DNA of 64,000 bases from Streptomyces sp. NBC_00820 (GTDB lineage Bacteria > Actinomycetota > Actinomycetes > Streptomycetales > Streptomycetaceae), in assembly GCF_036347055.1 (NCBI RefSeq), contig NZ_CP108882.1, forward strand, positions 5,873,501 to 5,937,500. Reading direction: 5' to 3'. The position numbers and the translations under genes were made by a program. The notes below the pieces were generated by a model that searched no databases, was not told where the DNA came from, and saw nothing but the letters and a program-made list of their open reading frames with translations. This document shows, one piece after another, positions 22,532 to 32,493 of this stretch. Numbering within the stretch: the first letter of the stretch is position 1; every line of letters starts with the position of its first letter.

Positions 22532-23479
22532 GTGCAGCGCTGGCGTGGCTTGGAGGACATCCCCCAGGACTGGGGGCGCAGCGTCGTCACCATCGGTTCC
22601 TACGACGGCGTGCACCGGGGCCACCAGCTGATCATCAAGCACGCCGTGGACCGCGCCCGCGAGCTGGGCGTCCCGGCCGTCGTGGTCACCTTCGACCCGC
22701 ACCCCAGCGAGGTCGTCCGCCCCGGCAGCCACCCGCCGCTGCTCTCCGCGCACCACCGCCGGGCCGAGCTGATGGCGGAGCTGGGTGTCGACGCGGTCCT
22801 CATCCTGCCCTTCACCACCGAGTTCTCGAAGCTGTCGGCGGCCGAGTTCGTGGTCAAGGTCCTGGTGGACAAGCTGCACGCCAAGGCGGTCGTCGAGGGC
22901 CCGAACTTCCGCTTCGGCCACCGGGCGGCCGGGAACGTGGAGTTCCTCGCCGAACAGGGCAAGGTCTACGACTTCGAGGTCGAGATCGTCGACCTGTACG
23001 TCACCGGGGAGGCGGGCGGCGGCCAGCCGTTCTCCTCGACCCTGACCCGCCGTCTGATCGCCGAGGGCGACCTCACCGGCGCCCGGGAGATCCTGGGTCG
23101 CCCGCACCGCGTCGAGGGCGTCGTCGTGCGCGGTGCCCAGCGCGGCCGCGAGCTCGGCTTCCCCACGGCGAACGTCGAGACCCTGCCGCACACGTGCATC
23201 CCCGCCGACGGTGTCTACGCCGGCTACCTCCACGTCGAGGGCGAGGCCATGCCGGCCGCGATCTCCGTGGGCACGAACCCGCAGTTCGACGGCACCGAGC
23301 GCACGGTGGAGGCGTACGCCATCGACCGCGTCGGCCTCGACCTGTACGGCCTGCACGTCGCCGTCGACTTCCTGGCCTACGTGCGCGGCCAGGCGAAGTT
23401 CGAGTCGCTGGAGGCCCTGCTGGAGCAGATGGCCGAGGACGTCGAGCGCTGCCGCGAGATCGTGGCGGCGGACGCGTAG
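22532..23479 (+). CDS. ribF: Bifunctional riboflavin kinase/FAD synthetase
   Basis: Makes FMN from riboflavin and then FAD. The N-terminal nucleotidyltransferase domain has GSYDGVHRGHQ with the HxGH motif (H28-H31); the C-terminal kinase domain has GRELGFPTANVE, whose PTAN motif binds metal and ATP. The 315 residues match the family. GTG at 22532 follows GAGGAGCGG. The neighbouring upstream STAND gene is not part of the usual truB-ribF order and seems to be an insertion between them. The gene ends at a perfect hairpin convergent with the ESX region. Confidence 0.96.
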   Translation: MQRWRGLEDIPQDWGRSVVTIGSYDGVHRGHQLIIKHAVDRARELGVPAVVVTFDPHPSEVVRPGSHPPLLSAHHRRAELMAELGVDAVLILPFTTEFSKLSAAEFVVKVLVDKLHAKAVVEGPNFRFGHRAAGNVEFLAEQGKVYDFEVEIVDLYVTGEAGGGQPFSSTLTRRLIAEGDLTGAREILGRPHRVEGVVVRGAQRGRELGFPTANVETLPHTCIPADGVYAGYLHVEGEAMPAAISVGTNPQFDGTERTVEAYAIDRVGLDLYGLHVAVDFLAYVRGQAKFESLEALLEQMAEDVERCREIVAADA

Positions 23480-23527
23480 CGCCCGGGGCTCCCGGCCCTC
23501 ACGGGGCACACGCCCACGAACAGAACG

Positions 23528-23566
23528 CGAAGGGCGGCCGGTGCGGTGAGCACCGGCCGCCCTTCG
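23528..23566. terminator. Bidirectional terminator, 17-bp perfect stem
   Basis: Arms 23528-23544 and 23550-23566 are exact reverse complements around GGTGA. It separates convergent ribF and the EspI-like gene. Confidence 0.9.
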
Positions 23567-23576
23567 TCGTACCGTC

Positions 23577-26500
23577 CTACTGCTGCTGGGGCGGAGCCTG
23601 CGGCGGCTGCTCCTGCGCCGGCTGGCCCTGAGGGGGCTGCGCCTGGGGCTGCCCCGGCTGCTGCGGGTATCCCGGCTGCGGCGGGTACGGCTGCTGCCCG
23701 GGAACGGGTTGCGGCGGGTACGGCTGGGGCTGCTGAGGCTGCCCGGGACCGGCCTGCGGATACGGCTGGGGCTGCTGCGGGTACGGCTGCCCCGGCTGGC
23801 CCTGGTGCGGCGGATAAGGCTGCTGGCCCGGGGCGGGCGGCTGGCCGTAGAGACCCGGGTACGGCTGCTGCCCCGGCACGGGTTGCCCCGGCTGCGGCTG
23901 TCCGGGCATCGGCTGTCCAGGCATGGGCTGCCCCGGAATCGGCTGACCCTGCATGGGCTGGCCCGGCATCGCGTACCCGGGCATCGGCGGGGCGGCCACC
24001 GGCGGCGGGTTGCCGTTGCTGGTCCACAGCCCGTGCGACTGCTGGTGCCGTACGAAGTCCTCGGCGATCATCGCGGAGAGGTTGAAGTACGCCTCCCGCA
24101 CCTTCGGCCGCATCATGTCGAGGTCGACCTCGGCGCCGGCGGCCAGATGCTCGTCGAACGGCACCACGACCACGCCCCGGCAGCGCGTCTCGAAGTGGGA
24201 CACGATGTCCTCGACCTTGATCATCTTGCCGGTCTCGCGGACCCCGGAGATGACGGTGATCGACCGGGAGACGAGGTCGGCGTACCCGTGCGCGGACAGC
24301 CAGTCCAGCGTCGTGCTGGCGCTGCTCGCGCCGTCCACCGACGGCGTGGAGACGATGATCAGCTGGTCGGCGAGGTCCAGCACCCCGCGCATCGCGCTGT
24401 ACAGCAGACCGGTGCCCGAGTCGGTGAGGATGACCGGGTACTGCTTGCCGAGCACGTCGATGGCGCGGCGGTAGTCCTCGTCGTTGAACGTGGTCGACAC
24501 GGCCGGGTCCACGTCGTTGGCGATGATCTCCAGACCGGAGGGCGCCTGCGAGGTGAAGCGGCGGATGTCCATGTACGAGTTCAGGTACGGGATCGCCTGG
24601 ACCAGGTCACGGATGGTCGCCCCGGTCTCGCGGCGCACCCTGCGGCCGAGCGTGCCGGCGTCCGGGTTCGCGTCGATGGCGAGGATCTTGTCCTGGCGCT
24701 CGGAGGCGAGGGTGGCGCCCAGCGCGGTGGTCGTGGTCGTCTTGCCCACGCCGCCCTTGAGGCTGATGACCGCGATCCGGTAGCAGGACAGCACCGGCGT
24801 GCGGATCAGCTCCAGCTTCCGCTGCCGCTCGGCCTCCTCCTTCTTCCCGCCCAGCTTGAACCGGGACGACGCGGCGGTGGGACGCCCGCTCTTCGCCTTC
24901 TGCCGCTTGTTGTTGAGCAGCCGGTCCGAGGACAGCTCCACGGCCGCGGTGTAACCCAGCGGCGCGGCACCCGGGTTGGTCGGCTGCCGCTGGTCGTGCT
25001 GCATGGGCTGCGGCCACGCGGCACCGGCGCGGGGGTCGACCGGGGCACCCTCGGGGGCCTGCCCCTGCTGCGGGAAGCCGTAACCGCCCTGCGGATCGTG
25101 CGGGTTGGGGGTGCCGGGCGGCGGGAAGCCGTAGCCGGCCACAGCGTTGGGGTCGTTCGGGGTCGGCAGCGGGAACCCGTAACCACCGGGCGGCGCCGGG
25201 GGAGTGGGCGCTCCCGGCGGCGGGAAGCCGTAACCGGCCACGAGCGCGGGCCCGTTCGGACCCGGCTGCTGCGGGAAGCCGTAACCGCCGGGCGGGAGGG
25301 GACCCGTGGGAGCCGGCTGCGGTGCCGCTGCCCCGGTCTGCGGGGCCGGAGCAGCGGGGACACCCGGGGCCTCGGGCGCGCCGGGCATGCCGGGGGCGTA
25401 CGGCTGGCCGGGCTGGGGCGCGGGCGGGTTCCACGCGGCGGGCGCGGGCTGTGGCGCCTGAGGCTGGAACGGCGGCTGCTGCCCCAGCGCGTCCACGGCA
25501 TCCGCCTGCTGCGGCTGGGGCTGACCTGGCGTCGGGCCCGGCTGCGGCGGCGCCGCCTGAGCGGGCCACTGGGCCGCCGGGGCCGGGGCGGCGGGCTGGT
25601 ACGACGGCGGCAGCGGCGGCACGCCGCTCTGCGGCGCGGGCGGAGGAGTCCAGGCGGGCGGCGCGCCCTGCGGCACCGGAGGAGCGGCAGGAGCGGGACC
25701 CTGAGGGGGGATCGGGGTGGCAGCGGCAACGGGGGTGGGAGCGGGCGGAGCGGCGGGGGCCGCGTGGTCCGTTTCCGGTGAGGCCCCGTCCCCGGGCGTG
25801 CTGCCCTCGGTCACACCGGTCCCGCCGGACGTGGCGGCGTCGGTGGCGGCCGAGCCCTCCTGGGACACCGCGGCACCCGAACCGGCGGGCGCGCCCTCGG
25901 CATCGCCGTCACCGGCCTCCTGCGTGCCCTGCGTGTCCTGCGTGCTCTGTTCGGCCTGCTCGGCCGGGTCGGAGGACTCGGCAGACGCGGGTGCCTCGGC
26001 GGACACGGGCGACTCTGCGGCCCCGGCGGAGGACGCGGTATCCCCGTCCGGCACCGAGGTGTCCTCGGAGCCGGCCTCGGCGAACTCCGCCACCGGCGAA
26101 CCGTCAGGCCCGGAGCCGACCTCGGCCCCGGCCGCGGCCCCGGTGTGGGACTCGTCCTCGGTCCCGGCCGTGGCCTCGGCGGCCGGCCCGTTCTCCGCGA
26201 GCCCCTTGTCGCCGCCCTCGGCACCGTCACCGACCTCGGCGGAAGCGGCCCCCTCTGCGTCGCCCTCCGCGGGGTTCGCCTCCGCCGGCTGGGCACCCTG
26301 GGCGTTGGCGGCAGCCGCCCGTTCGGCGATCTCGGCCATCTCCCGCTTCAGGGCGCCGGCGGAGAACCGCATGGTCGCGCCGCTCTCCAGGTCGCCGTTG
26401 TCGGCCTCGGGCGCCGGTGCGGCCGGGACGGAGGGAGGCGGGGTCTGCTGAGACTGCTGCGGCTCGAAGCCGGCCGGCAGGTGCGGCACCGGAACGGGAC

Positions 26501-26930
26501 TCCCGACCGGGGGAGCGGGCGGAGCGTACGGCGCGCCCGGACCGCCGGTCGGAGCCGGCGGCGGGGCCGGAGTCGGAGCGGGAGCAGTGAAAGGCGCGCC
26601 GGGCATGCCCGGCGTCGGCGTCGGCGCGGGGGCGGGAGGCGTGGGAGGCGCCGCAGGGGGCGGCGGGGCGAACGACGGAAGCTGTGCCGCACCCGGACCG
26701 GCCGGTTCCCCCTGCCCGTCACCCGAACCCGAACCGGCGAAACCGCCCATCCCGGCCGCGGGCGCACCCGCGGCGGTCCCGGAGGCCCCGGACGCGTTCT
26801 GCGTGTACCAGGCGGGCGGGGCGTAGTCGATGGTGAACTCGCCGGTGGTCTCGAAGGCCGATTCCGCGTCGGGCTGGTCATCGTCGGGTGTCGCCCAGCC
26901 CCCGCGGATCCCGTCCCGATCGCTGCTCAC
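23577..26930 (-). CDS. EspI-like protein: Pro/Ala-rich region with C-terminal ParA-type ATPase
   Basis: A 1,117-residue protein. Residues ~1-660 are disordered, rich in Pro, Ala, Gly and acidic residues, with a GGYGFP motif recurring about five times between ~545 and 625. A basic segment ([13 protein letters not shown]) precedes a MinD/ParA-type ATPase at ~711-965: deviant Walker [24 protein letters not shown], and [13 protein letters not shown]. The last ~150 residues are a Pro-Gly-Gln tail with repeated MPGQP. Same plan as mycobacterial EspI, an ATP-sensing ESX component. GTG at 26930 follows AGGAGG. Likely regulates or positions the ESX system; binding partners unknown. Confidence 0.82.
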   Translation of the reverse strand: MSSDRDGIRGGWATPDDDQPDAESAFETTGEFTIDYAPPAWYTQNASGASGTAAGAPAAGMGGFAGSGSGDGQGEPAGPGAAQLPSFAPPPPAAPPTPPAPAPTPTPGMPGAPFTAPAPTPAPPPAPTGGPGAPYAPPAPPVGSPVPVPHLPAGFEPQQSQQTPPPSVPAAPAPEADNGDLESGATMRFSAGALKREMAEIAERAAAANAQGAQPAEANPAEGDAEGAASAEVGDGAEGGDKGLAENGPAAEATAGTEDESHTGAAAGAEVGSGPDGSPVAEFAEAGSEDTSVPDGDTASSAGAAESPVSAEAPASAESSDPAEQAEQSTQDTQGTQEAGDGDAEGAPAGSGAAVSQEGSAATDAATSGGTGVTEGSTPGDGASPETDHAAPAAPPAPTPVAAATPIPPQGPAPAAPPVPQGAPPAWTPPPAPQSGVPPLPPSYQPAAPAPAAQWPAQAAPPQPGPTPGQPQPQQADAVDALGQQPPFQPQAPQPAPAAWNPPAPQPGQPYAPGMPGAPEAPGVPAAPAPQTGAAAPQPAPTGPLPPGGYGFPQQPGPNGPALVAGYGFPPPGAPTPPAPPGGYGFPLPTPNDPNAVAGYGFPPPGTPNPHDPQGGYGFPQQGQAPEGAPVDPRAGAAWPQPMQHDQRQPTNPGAAPLGYTAAVELSSDRLLNNKRQKAKSGRPTAASSRFKLGGKKEEAERQRKLELIRTPVLSCYRIAVISLKGGVGKTTTTTALGATLASERQDKILAIDANPDAGTLGRRVRRETGATIRDLVQAIPYLNSYMDIRRFTSQAPSGLEIIANDVDPAVSTTFNDEDYRRAIDVLGKQYPVILTDSGTGLLYSAMRGVLDLADQLIIVSTPSVDGASSASTTLDWLSAHGYADLVSRSITVISGVRETGKMIKVEDIVSHFETRCRGVVVVPFDEHLAAGAEVDLDMMRPKVREAYFNLSAMIAEDFVRHQQSHGLWTSNGNPPPVAAPPMPGYAMPGQPMQGQPIPGQPMPGQPMPGQPQPGQPVPGQQPYPGLYGQPPAPGQQPYPPHQGQPGQPYPQQPQPYPQAGPGQPQQPQPYPPQPVPGQQPYPPQPGYPQQPGQPQAQPPQGQPAQEQPPQAPPQQQ

Positions 26931-27283
26931 AGTTCCTCCTGGTGTGGTCGCGCACCCTCATGGCGTGCCGGGGCGACCAAGTCGTGTCGTTCAAGTCGTC
27001 CGTAGTGGTGGGGCAGTCCGGTCCCCCGGCCCTCCCCCTGGGGCGACGCCCGCTCCACGGGTTCCGGCATCGCGCCCGCTCCCAGCCTAATCACCGTGAG
27101 GCGTACGACGGCAGGCCCGCCCACCACTCGACACGTGACCACCGGCCCACGGCGCACCGGCACATACCGCCGCCCACCCGCCACTCTGTCACGGCAATCA
27201 CGCAGAAAACAGCGGACAAAGGGCGAACCGGCGGCGCACCATCGCCGCACACGCGCCGAACAAACCGGACAATAAAGGTCAGT
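26931..27283. other. Intergenic region upstream of the EspI-like gene
   Basis: 353 bases between two minus-strand genes. On the minus strand a TAGGCT -10-like box (27084-27089) lies 18 bases after TGCCGT (27108-27113), a weak promoter candidate for the EspI-like gene. No gene is apparent. Confidence 0.45.
27084..27113 (-). promoter_or_regulatory. Candidate promoter of the EspI-like gene
   Basis: Read on the minus strand: TGCCGT, an 18-base spacer and TAGGCT. The -10 fits the HrdB consensus TAnnnT; the -35 agrees poorly with TTGACA. Confidence 0.3.
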
Positions 27284-28075
27284 TCAGTCCATCCGGCGCG
27301 GGGTGCCCAACAATCCGATCTCGGCATCGGTGGGTTGGGTGAGCACGTACTGCCGGTCACGGTCGGTGCACCACAGGGTGACGCCGTCGGGCAGCGCCGG
27401 CAACGACTCCACCTCGGTCCGGGACAGCCCCATCGTGCGCCCCAGCTCCGCCGCCTCGTCGGGCGAGACCCGCTGGATGCCCGCGAGCCGCGCCTGCCGC
27501 AGCAACCGGGGCGCGACCGGGCTGAGGTAAGGCAGCAGGGTCAGCACCGACTGCCAGGGGCCGCCGACCACCCGTCCGCGCGGCGGCCGCATGCCGCAGT
27601 CACGCACGACCAGCACGGGCGTCCCGGCCGACGCGCCCTGGGGCGGCACCCGCCCCACGTCGAACACGGACAGCCCGTTCTGCCCGCCGCCCATGGCGTG
27701 CACCATCTGCATCCAGGCCTGCGGCCGGCCGGTCTCCACGGCCACCCGCGCCCCCGTCGCCGCCGTCCGCAGCGCCAGCACCTGCGCCGTCCACAGGCCG
27801 CCGATCAGCACGATGTCGTACGGAGTGGGCCGGTTGATCCCCAGCACGGCCGGCTGCCCCTCGGCGTCCACACCGGCCACCACGCCGTCGTCACCGATCG
27901 GCAGGGCGAGCGCGTCCAGTTGCTGCCCGGGCAGCGAGTGCCGCGTGTGCCGGGGCCCGATCAGTCCGAGCCCGCGCCGCAGCCGCTCACCGGCCCGCGC
28001 CAGCCCGGAGGCGTCCGGCACTCCCGCGCCGGCCGCGCCCGCACCGCCGGGAGCCGTAGTCGTCGGAATCGTCAA
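27284..28075 (-). CDS. Unrecognised ESX-locus protein, coupled to eccE
   Basis: A 263-residue soluble protein starting at TTG 28075, which overlaps the eccE stop (TTGA) and follows GGAGG at 6 bases. It opens LTIPTTTAPGGAGAAGAG, has hydrophobic strands such as YDIVLIGGLWTAQVLALRTA and GTPVLVVRDCGM, and ends LLGTPRRMD. No catalytic motif or membrane segment stands out and I do not recognise the family. The alternating short strands and the VAVETGRPQAW segment suggest a ring or domain similar to the soluble part of EccE. The tight coupling implies a role in the ESX machine. Confidence 0.75.
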   Translation of the reverse strand: MTIPTTTAPGGAGAAGAGVPDASGLARAGERLRRGLGLIGPRHTRHSLPGQQLDALALPIGDDGVVAGVDAEGQPAVLGINRPTPYDIVLIGGLWTAQVLALRTAATGARVAVETGRPQAWMQMVHAMGGGQNGLSVFDVGRVPPQGASAGTPVLVVRDCGMRPPRGRVVGGPWQSVLTLLPYLSPVAPRLLRQARLAGIQRVSPDEAAELGRTMGLSRTEVESLPALPDGVTLWCTDRDRQYVLTQPTDAEIGLLGTPRRMD

Positions 28076-29409
28076 CGCGCACCTCCAAGGGGCAACGTGG
28101 CCAGCATGCCCGGCAGTTGCTCGCGGTCCAGCCGGGCCAGACCCGCACCGGCCTGCTGCGCCGCGCTCTCCAGCGCGCGGCGCGCGGCCACGAGCTCGTC
28201 GTCGCTGCGCCCGGTCACCCGCAGGTGCCCGCACAGCGAAACCTCCTGCCGCTCGCCGCGCGCGAGCGTGAGGCTGAAGGTGGTGGCCAAAGCCGGAATC
28301 GCCGTCACCCGGGCGACGAACTGAGGCAGCGACTCACCCCGGGCGCCGCCCAGCTGGGGCCAGCGCCGGACCCAGTACGTCGTGTGCCGCCGGTTGTCGC
28401 ACCGCCAGCTGCGCCCGGACTCCTCCGTACGCCGCTCACGCGCCTCACCGCGCGCCGCCTCGGCGGTGACCAGGGGGTTGGCACAGGCCGAGGTGGCGAG
28501 CGCGGAGACCAGCTCCTCCTCGTCGAGCACGCTGGCCCGGAACCCCGCGCCGGTCAGCCGGCTCGCGAGATGGTCCGCGACCCGCACCACGCACTTCTGC
28601 GCCCCGAGCAGTCCGCCACCGCGCGCCGCCACCGCCTCCGCGCACAGCTCGGGATCGAGCTTCAGCGCGATCCAGGTGATGCGCACCGCCGGGGCGCCCG
28701 TCTGCTCCTGGAGCGGCTGGTAGTTGGCGACGGCCACGGACTGCTGCGGCAGATGCAGCGCGGGCGCCGGCTGCGTGTGCAGCACGACCTGGGCCGACTC
28801 CAGCCGGATCCCGTCCACCTCCAGCGCGTCCCGCACCAGCCCCAGCGGCAGCGGCTGCCGGTTCCGCTCGGCCCGCAGCGCCGTGGTGTCGGCCTCGACC
28901 TGGAGGACGGCGGTCAGGAAGGTCCCGTCCCCGGCCATCCCGACCGGGCGCCGGTCACGGCCGCCGTAGGAGTAGGTGCGCAGGGCGGGCTCGCACTCGA
29001 GGGCGGGCACCAGCGCCGGTTCCGTGCCAGGCGGTACCGGGGTCGCGGCGGCGCGCCGCTGACGTGCCTTCAGCTCACGGGCCGTGCCGAGCCACTCCGG
29101 CAGCGAGCGCCCCCGCCGCCGTACGAAGGCCAGCAGGACCAGGGCCACCGCGACGATCGCGGCAGGTACCAGCGCCAGCGTGCCGATCGCCCAGCCCACG
29201 ACCAGGACGGCGGCCGCGATCTCCACCAGGACGAGTCGTTGCAGACGAAACGAACCGGCCTGCCCCGGCCGGTGTCCGGGGCCCAGCGTGACCGCCTGAC
29301 GCGGCGCTTCGGACCGACCGGACGTCTCTCGTGGACCCGGCGCCGACTCGGCCGTACGACCACGTGCCGCGGACCGGCCGCGCGAACGCGTCCGCGTTCC
29401 GGAAGTCAT
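28072..29409 (-). CDS. eccE: Type VII secretion protein EccE
   Basis: Peripheral component of the ESX membrane complex, about 445 residues. A basic, Arg/Ser-rich N-terminus is followed by two adjacent membrane helices (LVLVEIAAAVLVVGWAIGT and LVPAAIVAVALVLLAFV, ~60-100), then a soluble EccE domain with RTYSYGGRDRRPVGM and SAQVVLHTQPAPALHLPQQS. In mycobacteria EccE sits at the rim of the EccB-EccC-EccD complex. ATG 29409 is chosen; GTG 29412 directly before it would add one residue. Divergent from eccB, with the two genes sharing a 196-base promoter region. Confidence 0.9.
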   Translation of the reverse strand: MTSGTRTRSRGRSAARGRTAESAPGPRETSGRSEAPRQAVTLGPGHRPGQAGSFRLQRLVLVEIAAAVLVVGWAIGTLALVPAAIVAVALVLLAFVRRRGRSLPEWLGTARELKARQRRAAATPVPPGTEPALVPALECEPALRTYSYGGRDRRPVGMAGDGTFLTAVLQVEADTTALRAERNRQPLPLGLVRDALEVDGIRLESAQVVLHTQPAPALHLPQQSVAVANYQPLQEQTGAPAVRITWIALKLDPELCAEAVAARGGGLLGAQKCVVRVADHLASRLTGAGFRASVLDEEELVSALATSACANPLVTAEAARGEARERRTEESGRSWRCDNRRHTTYWVRRWPQLGGARGESLPQFVARVTAIPALATTFSLTLARGERQEVSLCGHLRVTGRSDDELVAARRALESAAQQAGAGLARLDREQLPGMLATLPLGGAR

Positions 29410-29605
29410 CACTCCATCCCCCCGTTTTGCTCACAACTCATGGGAACCACGCGAACGCACAGGCCCCTTGAGGGCCCAGGTACCCTACCCGCTCCGCAGG
29501 ACTCGTCCCGCACCAGGCATAGTAGGGGCCGGGTCCGACAACGGAGGGCGGGGGAGCGTGGTCCCCGGGCGCGCTCCGCGTGAGACACGGGGAGAAACGG
29601 CACAG
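29410..29605. promoter_or_regulatory. Divergent promoter region eccE/eccB
   Basis: Minus strand: TAGGGT at 29482-29487 as a possible -10 for eccE. Plus strand: CATAGT at 29518-29523 as a possible -10 for eccB. Neither has a clear -35, and the short spacing suggests that the two promoters overlap and could be controlled together. Confidence 0.3.
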
Positions 29606-31135
29606 ATGGCATCTCGGCGGGACCAACTCAACGCCTACACCTTCGCGAAGCGCCGCATGCTCGCGTCGTTCGTGCAGTCGTCACCGGATGCCTCGGACGA
29701 GGGGGCTCCACGACCGCTGCGCGCGGTGCTGCCGGGCGCGATCGTCGGCGTGGTCGTCCTGGCGGCCTTCGGAGCCTGGGGCATGTTCAGGCCGACGGCC
29801 CCGGAGGGCTGGGACGCTCCCGGCCAGAAGGTGATCATCGCCAGCGAGTCGACCACCCGGTACGTGGTGCTGAAGACCAAGGGCAAGGTCCAGCTCCACC
29901 CGGTGCTCAACATGGCCTCGGCCAAGCTGGTCCTCGGCACCCAGGACGACGTGGACGTCGTCACCGTCGACGAGTCGATCCTCGACAACGGCAAGATCCC
30001 GCACGGCGTCACCATCGGCATCCCCTACGCGCCCGACCGGCTGCCGTCCGACACGGAGGCGGGAGCCGAGAAGCGCTGGGCCGTCTGCGAACGCCCCAGC
30101 GGCAGCGGCGACTCGATCCAGAAGGCCGCGTTCGTCCTGGCCACGCGCGACCTGGGCAGGACCGAGGGCGCCCGGCAGAAGCTGCACGGCGGCGAACTGC
30201 TCTACGTCACCACACCCGACAAGGCGCGCTACATCGTGGACGCCCGGGGCTGGGCGTACAAGGTGGACGGCACGGACCCGCTGCTGCTGCAGACCCTCGT
30301 GGGCACGACGCGTGAACCCCAGCACGTCACCAAGGAGTGGATCGACACCCTGCACCAGGGCGACCCCGTCGACTTCCCCGTGATCGACGGCACTCCGGGG
30401 ACACCGGCGAGCGCCCCCGGACAGCTGGACAGCCGGACCAACCGCGTCGGCATGGTGCTGCGGGCCCGGATCAACGGCAGCGAGCAGTACTTCGTCGTCC
30501 TGCCCCACCGGGTCGCCCCGGTCTCCCCCTTCGTCGCCCAGCTGCTGCTGACCAGCAAGGACCTCGTCACGGTCGGCCAGACAGGTCACGAGACGGAGGT
30601 CAGTCCCGGTGCCATCGTGCGGGGCGAGCCGTTCGGCGCCGAGCACACCTGGCCCACCGAGGCGCCCACCGCGGTCAACGAGGCCTCCACCGCCGCCGGC
30701 AGCCGCAACACCGTCTGCACCGTCCTGCGCCACGTCGACCCCAAGAACGGTGCCACGACGCTGAGCACCTGGGCGGGCACCGACTTCCCCGCGGTCCTGG
30801 CCACCGGCTCCTCCAGCGCGTACGTCACCGCCGGCTCCGGCCAGCTCTACCGCCAGTTCCAGGGCACGGAGGCCGCCGCGGGCCCGGTCTTCCTGGTCAC
30901 CGACACCGGCCTGCGCTACGCCCTGCAGTCCAACGACGACGGCGAGACGGGCAGCGCGGGCATCGGCGTCACCGTAAAGCAGCGCCAACAGCTCCAGCAG
31001 GAAGCCAAGCTGGCGCAGACCCACCTCGGATACGCGGGCGTGCGTCCCGCGCCGATTCCCGCGGCCTGGTCGAAGTTCCTGCCGACGGGCCCCCGCCTGT
31101 CCACGGCGGACGCCCGCCAGCCGCAGGGTTCGTGA
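29606..31135 (+). CDS. eccB: Type VII secretion protein EccB
   Basis: Core ESX membrane component of 509 residues. The N-terminus MASRRDQLNAYTFAKRRM is the family signature; one membrane helix follows at ~41-60 (VLPGAIVGVVVLAAFGAWGM), and a large extracytoplasmic domain contains GGELLYVTTPDKARYIVDA and many short repeats of the R-domain type. Cysteines at AVCERP and TVCTVL probably form the conserved disulfide. The downstream mycosin gene starts 11 bases after the stop, so both are likely one transcript. Confidence 0.93.
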   Translation: MASRRDQLNAYTFAKRRMLASFVQSSPDASDEGAPRPLRAVLPGAIVGVVVLAAFGAWGMFRPTAPEGWDAPGQKVIIASESTTRYVVLKTKGKVQLHPVLNMASAKLVLGTQDDVDVVTVDESILDNGKIPHGVTIGIPYAPDRLPSDTEAGAEKRWAVCERPSGSGDSIQKAAFVLATRDLGRTEGARQKLHGGELLYVTTPDKARYIVDARGWAYKVDGTDPLLLQTLVGTTREPQHVTKEWIDTLHQGDPVDFPVIDGTPGTPASAPGQLDSRTNRVGMVLRARINGSEQYFVVLPHRVAPVSPFVAQLLLTSKDLVTVGQTGHETEVSPGAIVRGEPFGAEHTWPTEAPTAVNEASTAAGSRNTVCTVLRHVDPKNGATTLSTWAGTDFPAVLATGSSSAYVTAGSGQLYRQFQGTEAAAGPVFLVTDTGLRYALQSNDDGETGSAGIGVTVKQRQQLQQEAKLAQTHLGYAGVRPAPIPAAWSKFLPTGPRLSTADARQPQGS

Positions 31136-31146
31136 GGAGCACGCCG

Positions 31147-32415
31147 ATGACCTCCAGCCGCATCACCCCGCACCCCCGGCTCCGCACGCGTACGACCCTG
31201 GCGGCGGCGCTGGCCACGGCCGCCGCCGGCACCCTGCTGACGGCGCCCGTCGCGGCCGCCGACTCCGGATCCGACCAGTGCACGTTCTCCCGGACGAACC
31301 ACAAGTACGCCGGGACGCCCTGGGCCCTGCAGCGGGTCATGCTCGACGAGCTGTGGAGCCAGTCGAAGGGCAGGAACGTCAAGGTGGCCGTCATCGACAC
31401 AGGCGTCGACACGGCCAACCCACAGCTCACCCACGCGGTGGACGGCGCCCTGGGCGTCAACCTGCTGCCCCCCAAGGACGACAAGGGCCAGCCGGTCGAC
31501 GGAGCCAAGTCCAAGGCCACCACGGACACCGTCGGCCACGGCACACGCGTGGCCGGCATCATCGCCGCCCGCCCGATGAAGGGCACCGGCTTCGTCGGCC
31601 TGGCGCCCCAGGCCACGATCGTCCCCATCAAACAGAACGACGCGGAGGGCCACGGCACGGCCGACTCCCTCGCCGCCGCCGTCCGGCACGCGATCAAGGC
31701 CAAGGTCCAGGTCATCAACATCTCCCAGGACACCGCGAACGCCGCGGCCCCGACGGAGGACCTGCACCGGGCGGTCGACGAGGCCCTCGCGCAGCAGATC
31801 GTCGTCGTCGCCTCCGCGGGCAACGACGGCCTGGGCGGCAACGACAAGAAGACCTACCCGGCGTCGTACGCCGGTGTCCTCGCCGTTGCGGCCTCCGACC
31901 GCAACAACGAGCGGGCGGCGTTCTCCCAGTCGGGCGACTTCGTGGGCGTCGCGGCCCCCGGCGTCGACATGATCTCCACGGTTCCCAAGGGCGGCCACTG
32001 CTCCGACAACGGCACGAGTTTCTCGGCCCCCTACGTGGCCGGCGTCGCCGCGCTCATCAAGGCCAAGCACTCCGACTGGACCGCCCGCGAGGTCGTGGCA
32101 CAGATCGAGCAGACGGCGGAGCGTTCCATCACGGGGCACGACCGGCTCGTCGGCTGGGGAGTGGTGGACCCGGTCCGCGCCCTCACCGAGGACGATCACC
32201 CCATCGAGTCCCCCCACCCCGACGCGGGCCTCGCCCACGCGGAGGCCCCCACCCCCGCCCGCCTCACCCTCGGCGAGACCCCCGAGGAACGCAACGCCCG
32301 CATCGCCACGTACGCGGCCATCGGCGTCGGAGTCCTGGTGGCGGGCCTGAGCGGCGGCGCGGTGGCCCTGCGTGACGCGCGCAGGAGGCGCCGAGGACTG
32401 GAAGCCCGAGCCTGA
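31147..32415 (+). CDS. mycP: Mycosin (S8 subtilisin-like serine protease) 1
   Basis: Membrane-anchored protease of 422 residues. Signal peptide (LAAALATAAAGTLLTAPVAA) cleaved near 38, triad D84 in AVIDTGVD, H131 in GHGTRVAG and S291 in NGTSFSAPYVAG, and oxyanion Asn in SAGNDG. C45 and C285 can form the disulfide typical of mycosins. A C-terminal helix (TYAAIGVGVLVAGLSGGAVAL) and an Arg-rich end anchor it. Mycosins stabilise the ESX complex and process some substrates. ATG 31147 follows GAGGAGC; it is coupled to eccB. Confidence 0.93.
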   Translation: MTSSRITPHPRLRTRTTLAAALATAAAGTLLTAPVAAADSGSDQCTFSRTNHKYAGTPWALQRVMLDELWSQSKGRNVKVAVIDTGVDTANPQLTHAVDGALGVNLLPPKDDKGQPVDGAKSKATTDTVGHGTRVAGIIAARPMKGTGFVGLAPQATIVPIKQNDAEGHGTADSLAAAVRHAIKAKVQVINISQDTANAAAPTEDLHRAVDEALAQQIVVVASAGNDGLGGNDKKTYPASYAGVLAVAASDRNNERAAFSQSGDFVGVAAPGVDMISTVPKGGHCSDNGTSFSAPYVAGVAALIKAKHSDWTAREVVAQIEQTAERSITGHDRLVGWGVVDPVRALTEDDHPIESPHPDAGLAHAEAPTPARLTLGETPEERNARIATYAAIGVGVLVAGLSGGAVALRDARRRRRGLEARA

Positions 32416-32493
32416 CCCCACCGAAGACGACGACCTCCGTCGCCTTCACGCCCCGCTGGACGGCAGATTCAACAGCCATCGGCCACACGCGGC
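32416..32493. other. Short spacer after mycosin 1
   Basis: No gene or stem-loop of note. A terminator for the eccB-mycP unit could not be recognised here. Confidence 0.4.
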
